DNA of 16,156 nucleotides from Nocardioidaceae bacterium (GTDB taxonomy: Bacteria; Actinomycetota; Actinomycetes; Propionibacteriales; Nocardioidaceae). The DNA is taken from positions 1-16,156 of the forward strand of contig JAGQUE010000207.1 of NCBI GenBank assembly GCA_020438665.1. The letters run 5' to 3'. The first letter of the stretch is position 1; each line of letters starts with the position of its first letter. Below are positions 1 to 6,842 of the stretch, piece by piece. The notes under the pieces are model-generated. The model had not been told where the DNA came from, ran no database searches, and saw only the letters and a program-made list of their open reading frames with translations. A program made the position numbers and the translations under genes.

Positions 1-455
<455 letters not shown>

Positions 456-457
456 TT

Positions 458-463
458 ACCTCC
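458..463 (-). promoter_or_regulatory. Ribosome binding site of dnaK
   Basis: GGAGGT on the minus strand, 8 nt before the ATG at 449. It is one of the strongest Shine-Dalgarno sequences in the window and settles the dnaK start. Confidence 0.85.
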
Positions 464-514
464 ACGTGAGATGTCTGGGGGCGCCAGCCTGGCGCCGTAC
501 GGCGGAAGTCTGGC

Positions 515-541
515 ACTCAAGTTGAGTCTTCTCAACTCAAG
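515..541 (-). promoter_or_regulatory. HAIR element (HspR operator) upstream of dnaK
   Basis: Read on the minus strand, bases 541-521 are CTTGAGT-N7-ACTCAAC. The known HspR-associated inverted repeat is CTTGAGT-N7-ACTCAAG, so this matches 13 of 14 positions with the correct 7-nt spacer. A third half-site, CTTGAGT (521-515), overlaps the second by one base, making a 13-bp palindrome ACTCAAGTTGAGT at 515-527. The element sits 66-92 bp upstream of the dnaK start. HspR is a MerR-like repressor that uses DnaK as co-repressor in Streptomyces and Mycobacterium. TTGAGT within the element could serve as a -35 box, but no convincing -10 hexamer was found. Confidence 0.88.
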
Positions 542-647
542 TCTGTTCATGCTGCTCAACGCAGGAGTCGGGCGGGGTGTTCCCGGGGAGACCGGGGTCA
601 CAGCAGACTGCGCCTCCCGGCCCCTCCCCGCCCCCATCCCCGGGGGA

Positions 648-2210
648 TCAGCGGACGGTGACGAACGTGCCGGGGGCACCGCACGTGGTCGCGGCGTGGA
701 GGGCAAGGGGGCCACGGGGCAGCGCGGCCCGCCAGGCATAGACGCCGGCACGGTTGAGCGTGATGACGTCGGTGGTGCCGGTCGACACGGGGCCGGTGAC
801 CGTGACACCGCGGTTGCGGACCTGGCGGGCGTCGGTGCAGCGGGCGTCGGCGCGGGTGTCGAAGGGCCCGAACAGCCGGGCCCGGGCCACATCGGCATAA
901 CCGTCGTCGAGAGCCGCGACCGTGATCCGGCCGCGCAGCGAGCCGCCGACCGCGATGCGGTCCTTGGTGGGCTCGATCGACAACCGCGGCACGGCCTTGA
1001 CGGTGACCGGCGGACCGCAGGTGACCGCCGGCAGGTTGAAGCGGTCGCCGGCCACGGCGGCATCCCAGGAATAGACCCCGGGCACGGCGACGACCACGCG
1101 CGGGACGCCATAGCCGCCATCCGCGGCGACCGGCATCGGGTGGACCGAGCCGAGCACCGTGGCGGGCGTGCAGTCGGCAGGGCTCCCGGCAGGCAGGGGT
1201 CCGTGCAGCGTCAGCGCGGCGCTTCTCGACGACGCGTAGCCGCCGGTCAGCTGGAGGGTGCCTGGGACGGGGTCGGTCACCCGGCCGTTGGCCGGCGTGG
1301 CGATCCGGGCGACCGGCTTCGCCTGAACGGCCACCGGCGCCGTGGCCTCGGTCGAGTGCTTCTTGCCGGCCACGACGACTCGCGAGCCACGCCCCGCCGG
1401 GCGGCGCACCAGCAGCCGGTCGCTCGGCAGCAGCCGCACCGTCACCGCGACGTCCTGGGGACCGCTCCTGGTGGACCTGATGGCGATGTCGGCCGTGCCG
1501 GTGTCGTCGGTGCGACCGCTCCCCTCGTGGCCCGCCAGCACCACCTCCACCGGCAGGGAGGGCACCGGCTCGTCGGACCGCGCGGCGGTCACCCGGACCG
1601 TCACCAGCACCTGTCGGCCGATGATCGCGTCCTCGGCCTGGACGGTCACCCGGTAGGGCCCGGCGAGCAGCCGCGAGTTGGTCAGCATGAAGTCGGCCAG
1701 CCCCAGGATCGTGGGCGGGTCGTCGGTCTGGTCGAGCCGGCGCCGGGTCACGGCCCCGGTCACGGCCCAGCGACCGCCAACGAGCAGGGAGTCGAGCGCG
1801 ACCTCCACGGCGGCGGCCTGAGCCTTGGACCGGTAGACGCCATACTTGGCGAGGATCCACGCCGCCCGCCGGGTGCGTCCCCGGTCGACGTTGACGGGTC
1901 CGGAGCCGTCGAGCACCGACACCCAGTGGGCGCGCCCGAACGACGTCGCCACCGGTGCGCGGCCCGGGTCGAGCCGGAAGACCGCAACGCCGCCGAGCTT
2001 GCGTGAGCCGATCCAGCCACCGGCCGCGGTGCCGTCGTGGCGCAGGACGTAGCCGGTGCGCGGTTGGTCCGCCGTACGACGGGAGGCCGGGGCCGAGGAC
2101 CCCGCGGCCGACGGGACGGCGAGCCCGGCGAGGGCGACCGCGAGGACCAGCAGGAGCATCGGCTGCACGCCGCGGAGCGATGTTCTGGAAGACCGAGGGG
2201 GAACGGGCAC
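648..2210 (-). CDS. Secreted protein with thioester-domain-like region and two Cys-paired beta repeats
   Basis: A 520-aa exported protein of unknown function. Residues 1-36 form a signal peptide: basic RSSRTSLRGVQP, hydrophobic core LLLVLAVALAGLAV, then an Ala-rich likely cleavage region. Residues 50-190 (VAVFRLDPG, RRAAWILAKYG, AQAAAVEVALDSLL) resemble the helical part of actinobacterial thioester surface proteins, but no Cys lies in the first 346 residues, so no Cys-Gln thioester can form. Residues 190-300 look like a beta domain. Two C-terminal repeats follow (about 300-404 and 406-520), sharing a Cys pair (C347/C398 and C458/C510) and GVYSWDAA / GVYAWRAA. There is no LPXTG signal or C-terminal membrane segment, so it is probably released or non-covalently attached. 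The GTG at 2210 lies 6 bp after the stop of the upstream gene, implying translational coupling. An ATG at codon 18 would leave a shorter, non-basic leader. Confidence 0.75.
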   Translation of the reverse strand: MPVPPRSSRTSLRGVQPMLLLVLAVALAGLAVPSAAGSSAPASRRTADQPRTGYVLRHDGTAAGGWIGSRKLGGVAVFRLDPGRAPVATSFGRAHWVSVLDGSGPVNVDRGRTRRAAWILAKYGVYRSKAQAAAVEVALDSLLVGGRWAVTGAVTRRRLDQTDDPPTILGLADFMLTNSRLLAGPYRVTVQAEDAIIGRQVLVTVRVTAARSDEPVPSLPVEVVLAGHEGSGRTDDTGTADIAIRSTRSGPQDVAVTVRLLPSDRLLVRRPAGRGSRVVVAGKKHSTEATAPVAVQAKPVARIATPANGRVTDPVPGTLQLTGGYASSRSAALTLHGPLPAGSPADCTPATVLGSVHPMPVAADGGYGVPRVVVAVPGVYSWDAAVAGDRFNLPAVTCGPPVTVKAVPRLSIEPTKDRIAVGGSLRGRITVAALDDGYADVARARLFGPFDTRADARCTDARQVRNRGVTVTGPVSTGTTDVITLNRAGVYAWRAALPRGPLALHAATTCGAPGTFVTVR

Positions 2211-2216
2211 GGGCTG

Positions 2217-3173
2217 CTATCCGTCGTCGGGGTCGATCGGAGTGGCATCGACCGGGCTGGGCGAGGCGTGCGGCTGGCCGCCCGACCCGCCCGACCCGCC
2301 GGAGGAGCCGCCCGAGGAGCCACCGGGGCCGGCGGAGGAGCCGGGGAGGACGGGTGGAGGCTGCACCGGCGTCGGCGCCGCCGCCCGCGGGGCCACGGCG
2401 AGGGTTCCGCTGGCGAGCGTCACGCCGGCGGAGGACACGCGCCAGGTCGTGGCGCCGCCGACGAGACCTCGCACCACGAGCGAGCGCGTGCCGGTGGTGG
2501 ACACCAGGAGCTGACGGGTGACGGCGGGACCGCTCGGGCCGCGCAGCACGACGGTGACGCGGGACGAGCCGGGCGCGGCGCCGACCGTCACCCGGACCGT
2601 GCCCGGCCCGGCGGGCTGGACGTCCGCGACCAGCGCGGCTCCCAGCCGGACGACCGGCGCGGTCGACGGGCTCGGGCTGGCCGACGGCGACGTCTCGTCG
2701 GAGGACAGCGACACCGGGCTGGTGTCAGCAACCGGTGTCCGGTCGGAGGATGCCGAGGCTAGCGCGACCCCACCGCCGACCAGCAGCACGGCCAGGACGG
2801 TGGCCACGACGACGCGGGTGGGCCGGGCCCAGGAGGCCCGGCGGTTGGCGGGACGGACGGGCGCGGCGGCCCGCAGCGGGATGACGGGCGCGAGCGAGGC
2901 GTTGGCGTCGGCGACGAGGGCGGCCAGCTCGACGGCCTCGCCGTCGGGGCGGACCAGGAAGCTGCGGACACGACCGTCGTGGTCGCGCACCGTCACGCCG
3001 ACGGAGCGACCCAGCGGGGTCGCGGTGAGCCGGGAGACCCGTCGCAGGGCGCGCTGGGTCCGGTCCTCGACCGACCCGGTCCCCTCGAGAGGGACCCCGT
3101 CGACCAGGACGGTCCGACCCCGGTGCTCCACGGTGACCCATGGCAGCGCGAGGATGCCCGGATCGCGCTCCAC
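2217..3173 (-). CDS. Single-pass membrane protein with Ser/Pro/Gly-rich extracellular part
   Basis: A 318-aa protein not assigned to a named family. Residues 1-118 are soluble and probably cytoplasmic, with a mixed beta pattern (WVTVEHRGRTVLVDGVPLE, VGVTVRDHDGRVRSFLV). One membrane helix spans about 121-142, preceded by several Arg/Lys residues, giving an N-in topology. Outside follow a Ser/Thr/Pro linker (about 143-172), a beta-rich domain (about 173-262) and a Pro/Gly/Ser tail (about 264-318) with GGSSGGSSGGSGGSGG. The start is GTG at 3173 with GGGAG a few bases upstream. It lies 6 bp before the gene for the secreted beta-repeat protein, so the two are probably co-transcribed and may act at the cell surface. 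An anti-sigma-like role is possible from topology alone, but no zinc or anti-sigma motif was seen. Confidence 0.75.
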   Translation of the reverse strand: MERDPGILALPWVTVEHRGRTVLVDGVPLEGTGSVEDRTQRALRRVSRLTATPLGRSVGVTVRDHDGRVRSFLVRPDGEAVELAALVADANASLAPVIPLRAAAPVRPANRRASWARPTRVVVATVLAVLLVGGGVALASASSDRTPVADTSPVSLSSDETSPSASPSPSTAPVVRLGAALVADVQPAGPGTVRVTVGAAPGSSRVTVVLRGPSGPAVTRQLLVSTTGTRSLVVRGLVGGATTWRVSSAGVTLASGTLAVAPRAAAPTPVQPPPVLPGSSAGPGGSSGGSSGGSGGSGGQPHASPSPVDATPIDPDDG

Positions 3174-3315
3174 AGCCCTGCTCCCTCTCCACGACGAGAC
3201 GCGTCGCCCGAGCGCTACGCATCAGGATCATCTCTCGTCACTCAGGATTCAGCAATGCCTCCTCCCCAGCGCTGCCCGCGGGAATAGTCGTGGACTCGTG
3301 GTTGTCGGGACTGAC
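3174..3315. other. Divergent intergenic region between membrane-protein operon and aldo/keto reductase gene
   Basis: These 142 bp must hold divergent promoters for the leftward operon and the rightward reductase. The leftward side ends in GGAGAGGGAG close to its GTG. The rightward side has AATAGT near 3284 as a weak -10 candidate and no clear Shine-Dalgarno sequence. No strong palindrome or riboswitch-like structure was seen. Confidence 0.4.
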
Positions 3316-4161
3316 ATGGCCATCCCCACGATCACGCTGCGCGACCAGACGACCATCCCCCAGCTCGGCTTCGGCGTCTTCCAGGTTCCCCCGCCGGAGA
3401 CCGAGGCGACCGTCACCACGGCCCTCGAGATCGGCTATCGCCACCTCGACACCGCCCAGATGTACGGCAACGAGGCGGGCGTGGGGGCCGCGATCGCCGC
3501 GTCGGGTCTGGCCCGCGGCGACCTCTATGTCACGACCAAGCTCAACAACGGCTTCCATCGGCCCGACGCTGCGCGCCGCTCGCTGCACGAGTCGCTGGAG
3601 CGTCTCGGCCTCGACCGGGTCGACCTGTTCCTCATCCACTGGCCGCTGCCAGATCAGTACGACGGCGACTTCGTCACCACCTGGCGCACGATGGTCGAGT
3701 TCCGTGAGGAGGGTCTCGCGACGTCGGTCGGGGTCTCCAACTTCCAGCCCGCCCACCTCGACCGCATCGTCGCCGAGACCGGCGAGGTCCCGGTGGTCAA
3801 CCAGATCGAGGTGCAGCCCTACTTCCCCAACGACGACGCGCGCGCCGCCAACGCCCGCCACGGCGTCGCGACCGAGGCCTGGTCGCCGATCGCCCGCGGC
3901 AAGGTCGCCGATGACCCGACGATCCGCGAGATCGCCGACCGGCTGGGGCGTACGCCGGCGCAGGTCACGCTGCGCTGGCACCTCCAGCGCGGTGACATCG
4001 TCTTCCCCAAGTCCATGCGGCGCGAGCGGATGGAGGAGAACCTCGCCCTGTTCGACTTCGAGCTGAGCGAGTCGGACATGGCGACGATGTCGTCGCTCGG
4101 CGTCGGCGAGGGCGGCCGCACCGGCCCCAACCCGGACACCTTCAACTGGATACCGGAGTGA
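3316..4161 (+). CDS. Aldo/keto reductase, 2,5-diketo-D-gluconate reductase type
   Basis: A 281-aa cytoplasmic NADPH-dependent oxidoreductase of the AKR superfamily, which reduces aldehydes and ketones to alcohols. The full (beta/alpha)8 length is present. The catalytic tetrad is visible: D45 and Y50 in YRHLDTAQMYGNE, K75 in VTTKLNN and H108 in LFLIHWPLP. Family signatures SVGVSNF (137-143), VNQIEVQPY (161-169) and the cofactor segment IVFPKSMRRERMEEN (228-242, with K232 and R238) are intact. The sequence is closest to the bacterial 2,5-diketo-D-gluconate/methylglyoxal reductase subgroup; the true substrate cannot be told. The ATG at 3316 starts the conserved beta-hairpin; no strong Shine-Dalgarno precedes it, and the longer open frame upstream is non-coding in character. 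It converges on the marR gene with a 26-bp gap. Confidence 0.93.
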   Translation: MAIPTITLRDQTTIPQLGFGVFQVPPPETEATVTTALEIGYRHLDTAQMYGNEAGVGAAIAASGLARGDLYVTTKLNNGFHRPDAARRSLHESLERLGLDRVDLFLIHWPLPDQYDGDFVTTWRTMVEFREEGLATSVGVSNFQPAHLDRIVAETGEVPVVNQIEVQPYFPNDDARAANARHGVATEAWSPIARGKVADDPTIREIADRLGRTPAQVTLRWHLQRGDIVFPKSMRRERMEENLALFDFELSESDMATMSSLGVGEGGRTGPNPDTFNWIPE

Positions 4162-4187
4162 CCCGGGGCTGAGCAGCCGAGGCGGCC

Positions 4188-4685
4188 TCAGTCGCCGAGG
4201 GTGCGGCCGAGCCGTTCGAGCAGGGCTGCCAGCCCACGTCGTTCTGCCTCGTCGAGGCCCGCGAGCAGCCGCGCCTCGTTGGCGACGTGGCGCTCGACGA
4301 GCCGGTCGACGAGGGCGACCCCGTCGGGCGTCAGAGTGACCGGGCGCGACCGGGCGTCGGCCGCCGAGCGCCCACGCGCCACCAGACCGGATCGCTCCAG
4401 CCGGTCGACACGCTTGGTCACCGCGCCGGAGGTGATCATCGTGGTCGCGCCGAGCTCGCCCGGGGTGAGGGTGTAGGGAGCGCCGGAGCGGCGCAGTGCT
4501 GCGAGCACGTCGAAGTCGCCGTCGCTGAGGCCTGCTTCGGCGAAGACCGGTCTCAGCTCTTCGTCCAGGCGCGCCGCGAGCCGGTGGAGGCGTCCGATGA
4601 CACCCATCGGCGAGACGTCCAGCCCCGGTCGTTCGACGGCCCACTGGGCCATGATCCGACCGACATGGTCGAGAGGTTGGCTCAC
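4188..4685 (-). CDS. MarR family transcriptional regulator
   Basis: A 165-aa DNA-binding regulator, expected to act as a dimer and release DNA when a small ligand binds. The winged helix-turn-helix covers about residues 58-120: DFDVLAALRRSG, then LTPGELGATTMITSGAVTKRVDRLERSGLV, then the wing with the MarR signature AADARSRPVTLTPDG (108-122). N- and C-terminal helices would form the dimer interface. I chose GTG at 4685 (MSQPLDHVGR) because a TATATT hexamer ends exactly 7 nt before it, as expected for a leaderless transcript, and no Shine-Dalgarno is present. An in-frame ATG at 4727 is possible, but it would put the promoter and operators inside the gene. It is divergent from an EamA exporter across two palindromes it most likely binds, so it probably represses the exporter and itself. 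Confidence 0.92.
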   Translation of the reverse strand: MSQPLDHVGRIMAQWAVERPGLDVSPMGVIGRLHRLAARLDEELRPVFAEAGLSDGDFDVLAALRRSGAPYTLTPGELGATTMITSGAVTKRVDRLERSGLVARGRSAADARSRPVTLTPDGVALVDRLVERHVANEARLLAGLDEAERRGLAALLERLGRTLGD

Positions 4686-4692
4686 GTCACGG

Positions 4693-4698
4693 AATATA
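4693..4698 (-). promoter_or_regulatory. Putative -10 box of marR (leaderless)
   Basis: TATATT on the minus strand matches TATAAT at 5 of 6 positions and lies 7 nt before the GTG at 4685, so transcription would begin at or next to the start codon. A weak -35 candidate (GACATA, 4721-4716) lies 17 nt upstream. It overlaps the edge of the first palindrome, which fits autorepression. Confidence 0.6.
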
Positions 4699-4714
4699 TC
4701 TTCCCGGGAAGGTA
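4697..4714. promoter_or_regulatory. Putative MarR operator, site 1
   Basis: TATCTTCCCGGGAAGGTA is an 18-bp palindrome with one mismatched pair, centred at 4705.5. It shares the pattern TATCTTCC-N2-GGAAGATA with the site at 4718-4735. It overlaps the proposed marR -10 box and abuts the proposed eamA -10 box, so a bound dimer would block both promoters. Confidence 0.7.
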
Positions 4715-4718
4715 TTAT
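4713..4718 (+). promoter_or_regulatory. Putative -10 box of eamA gene (leaderless)
   Basis: TATTAT matches TATAAT at 5 of 6 positions and lies 7 nt before the ATG at 4726, placing the transcript start at that ATG. No good -35 box is visible, which is common for leaderless actinobacterial promoters. It sits between, and touches, the two palindromes. Confidence 0.6.
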
Positions 4719-4735
4719 GTCTTCCATGGAAGATA
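4718..4735. promoter_or_regulatory. Putative MarR operator, site 2
   Basis: TGTCTTCCATGGAAGATA is an 18-bp palindrome with one mismatched pair, centred at 4726.5, exactly 21 bp (two helical turns) from site 1. It contains the proposed eamA start codon and transcription start. Two like sites on one DNA face suggest cooperative binding of two MarR dimers. Confidence 0.7.
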
Positions 4736-5640
4736 AATACCTCGCCGGTGCCTTCACCGCCGTCGCACCGATCGCCTGGGGCACCACCTACTGGGTCTCC
4801 CAGACCTTCCTGCCCGACGACCGCCCGCTGTTCAGTGGGCTCGTCCGCGCCCTGCCGATCGGGCTGCTGCTCCTGGCCTGGCGCCGCGAGCTCCCCCGCG
4901 GGCAGTGGTGGTGGCGCGCAGCGCTGCTGGGGGTGCTCAACATCGGCGCCTTCTTCGGACTCATCTTCCTCGCCGCCTTCCATCTGCCGGGCGGACTCGC
5001 GGCCACGATGACCGCGATGTCGCCTCTCGTGGTGATGCTGCTCGCGTGGCCCGTGGCCCGCGAACGGCCCACCGTCCTCGGCGTCGCGGGCGGCGTGATC
5101 GGCCTGGCCGGGGTGGGTCTGCTGGTCCTCCGAGGCGGCCTCCACCTCGACCCGCTCGGGCTCGCGGCCGCGACCGGAGCCGTGCTGATCTCCGCCGTCG
5201 GCTTCACCCTGGTCAAGCGGTGGACCCCGCCGACCGATCTGCTGACCTTCACCTCCTGGCAGCTGGTCGCCGGCGGGCTCTTCCTCCTTCCCGTCGCCCT
5301 CGTCGTCGAGGGCCCTCCCCCGTCGATCGACGTGCCGGCCGCGGCGGCCTACGTCTGGCTCGGCCTGGTCGGGACGGGGCTGGCCTATGTCGCCTGGTTC
5401 ACCGGCGTCCGGACGCTCGGCGCCGGACCCACGGCGCTGATCGGGCTGGTCAACCCGGTCGTCGGGACCCTGCTCGGCGTCGCGCTCGCCGGCGAGGCGT
5501 TCGGCCTGCCCCAGCTGGTCGGCATGGTGCTCGTGCTCGGCGGCGTCACGGCCGGACAGCCGTTCGCGGTCGAGCGCGTACGCCGGCGGCGCGCGGCCCC
5601 GGCGTCCGAGACCCGGCCGGAGGCCTGCCTCGCGGCATGA
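4726..5640 (+). CDS. EamA family (DMT superfamily) transporter
   Basis: A 304-aa inner-membrane protein with about ten helices in two tandem EamA repeats (about residues 8-136 and 145-278). Repeat 1 has the typical PIAWGTTYWVSQ start and an ATMTAMSPLVVMLLAW end; repeat 2 ends with GLVNPVVGTLLGVALAGE. Such proteins export amino acids, metabolites or drugs; the substrate is not readable from sequence. The C-terminus is cytoplasmic and Arg-rich (VERVRRRRA). The start is uncertain: ATG at 4726 fits a leaderless transcript, while ATG at 4717 (adding three residues) has GGGAAGG 4 nt before it. It is divergent from marR, which implies ligand-induced expression. Its stop lies 3 bp from the stop of the convergent gene. 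Confidence 0.92.
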   Translation: MEDKYLAGAFTAVAPIAWGTTYWVSQTFLPDDRPLFSGLVRALPIGLLLLAWRRELPRGQWWWRAALLGVLNIGAFFGLIFLAAFHLPGGLAATMTAMSPLVVMLLAWPVARERPTVLGVAGGVIGLAGVGLLVLRGGLHLDPLGLAAATGAVLISAVGFTLVKRWTPPTDLLTFTSWQLVAGGLFLLPVALVVEGPPPSIDVPAAAAYVWLGLVGTGLAYVAWFTGVRTLGAGPTALIGLVNPVVGTLLGVALAGEAFGLPQLVGMVLVLGGVTAGQPFAVERVRRRRAAPASETRPEACLAA

Positions 5641-5643
5641 GGC

Positions 5644-6198
5644 TCAGCCGACGCGGACCTTGATGACGTTGGACGTCTTGTTGGAGTCGGTGTCGATCAC
5701 GCGGAGCTTGTTGACCCCGGTGTGCCCGGTGAGGATGTAGGTGGAGTAGCTGTCGCCGTTGACCGACATCGTCACCGGGAAGTCGGCCCACGTGCCGCCT
5801 TCGAGCCGCTGCACCTGCAAGATCGCGCCGTTGCCGCCGGGATAGGTGCCCGACAGGTCGATCTGGGCCATGGGCGCCACCTGCGTCTGCTGCGAGGTGA
5901 GCGTGATGGCGGGAGCCTCGGAGGAGCTGTCGGTTGATGACGGGGCCGTCGAGGTGCTGCTCGACGAGCTCTCGCCGGAGCTCTCGCCGTCGGACTCGGC
6001 GGGCGACGACGAGGTCTTGGACGGCGTCGGGAGATACATGCTCTTGTCGGCCACCGCGCTGCCGCCACTACCCCCCGAGAGGCCGAGCGTCTTGCTGACG
6101 CTGACCGCGCCGAAGCCGAGCACCAGCCCCACCCCGGCGGCCACGGCCACCAGCGCGAGCAGCCCCCAGAGAACGGGGTGGTCCTTGCGTTCGGTCAC
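5644..6198 (-). CDS. Small single-pass membrane protein with Ser-rich stalk and beta domain
   Basis: A 184-aa protein of unknown function. A charged N-terminus (MTERKDHPVL) is followed by one hydrophobic helix at about 9-33, giving an N-in signal anchor. Outside come a low-complexity Ser/Thr/Glu/Pro stalk (about 57-96) and an Ig-like beta domain (about 97-184: ITLTSQQTQVAPMAQIDLSGTY, AILQVQRLEGGTWADFPV, NKLRVIDTDSNKTSNVIKVRV). The domain could bind cell wall or protein partners; this is inferred from fold pattern only. The start is GTG at 6198: TAGGCT ends 7 nt before it and no Shine-Dalgarno is present, suggesting a leaderless transcript. An open frame extends upstream to 6441, but that part lies antisense to the next gene and looks non-coding. 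The layout resembles the membrane protein at 2217-3173 without clear homology. Confidence 0.8.
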   Translation of the reverse strand: MTERKDHPVLWGLLALVAVAAGVGLVLGFGAVSVSKTLGLSGGSGGSAVADKSMYLPTPSKTSSSPAESDGESSGESSSSSTSTAPSSTDSSSEAPAITLTSQQTQVAPMAQIDLSGTYPGGNGAILQVQRLEGGTWADFPVTMSVNGDSYSTYILTGHTGVNKLRVIDTDSNKTSNVIKVRVG

Positions 6199-6205
6199 GT
6201 TCAGC

Positions 6206-6211
6206 AGCCTA
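6206..6211 (-). promoter_or_regulatory. Putative -10 box of the 5644-6198 gene (leaderless)
   Basis: TAGGCT (TANNNT pattern) on the minus strand lies 7 nt before the GTG at 6198, the same spacing as at marR and eamA. No clear -35 box is visible. Confidence 0.45.
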
Positions 6212-6320
6212 ACGTGCGGTCCCGAGCCGCCCCGATTCGTGGCCGCCGATGGGCCGCGCCCCCTTCCACAGGCCTGCAGCCCGGGTTTGCGCGATGGCCG
6301 AACGGCGCAGGATCCCAGAC

Positions 6321-6842
6321 ATGGACCTTGCCACGACCCTCGCGGTGCCCGCCGGATGGCGGCGCCGCGGCGCTCTCGACAACGGTGTGCTGCTGTCGGC
6401 CGTCGCACCCACGTCGGAGGCGACGGGAATCCTGCCTGCACTGCGGCTCGTCGTCACGCCGGTGCACGTCGCCGCGGCTGACTGGGTCGCCGAGGAGCTC
6501 GCCGAGCTCTTCGCGCGGCTCGGCGCGCTCGTCGTCGAGCACGAGGAGTCCACCCTCCTCAACGGCCCGGCGACCTTCCACCGCCGGGTGCGCCACCTGC
6601 GCTGGGGCGCGGTCGCGCTGACCGAGCAGTGGGGCTGGCTGGCGCACGGCCTCGGCTTCACCCTCACCGCCAGCGCGGCCGCCGCCGAGCACGACGGCGT
6701 GGCGGAGGTGTTCGCCGCGGTAGCGGCCTCGTTCGCGGTCGGTGCCGCCCCTGGCTCGGGCCGGCCCGGTCAGTCGCCGGAGGGGCGGTCATCCTCCGAC
6801 GTCACCCGCGCCGCCCGGGACGCGCGTTCGGCGACGGCATAG
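6321..6842 (+). CDS. Hypothetical protein, possibly of the Mog1/PsbP-like (LpqN/DUF1795) fold
   Basis: A 173-aa protein without signal peptide or membrane helix. Its pattern is an N-terminal VPAGWRRRG, strand-rich LPALRLVVTPV, an amphipathic helix (DWVAEELAELFARLG), then strands ending in GWLAHGLGFTLTASAAAAEH and a helix EVFAAVAASF. This order resembles actinobacterial LpqN/DUF1795 proteins, which share the Mog1/PsbP fold; I hold that assignment weakly. The ATG at 6321 is preceded by GCAGGA with an 8-nt gap. An in-frame ATG at 6294 is the alternative. The last about 25 residues (GRPGQSPEGRSSSDVTRAAR) are disordered and their codons overlap the 3' end of the convergent MFS gene by 73 bp. Confidence 0.7.
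   Translation: MDLATTLAVPAGWRRRGALDNGVLLSAVAPTSEATGILPALRLVVTPVHVAAADWVAEELAELFARLGALVVEHEESTLLNGPATFHRRVRHLRWGAVALTEQWGWLAHGLGFTLTASAAAAEHDGVAEVFAAVAASFAVGAAPGSGRPGQSPEGRSSSDVTRAARDARSATA

Noticed and set aside
528..536. CTTCTCAAC shared between the dnaK operator region and the palindrome at 13953-13969
   Set aside because: A nine-base match in one place each is within chance. At dnaK it is only the HAIR spacer plus part of an arm and lacks the TGAGAAG arm.
636..648. Palindrome ATCCCC-G-GGGGAT near the end of the secreted protein gene, considered as terminator
   Set aside because: The loop is only one base and no T-run follows, so it cannot form a normal hairpin terminator.
2518..3315. Upstream extension of the aldo/keto reductase
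   Set aside because: The extension is antisense to the 2217-3173 membrane protein and has no family similarity; the conserved reductase begins at 3316.
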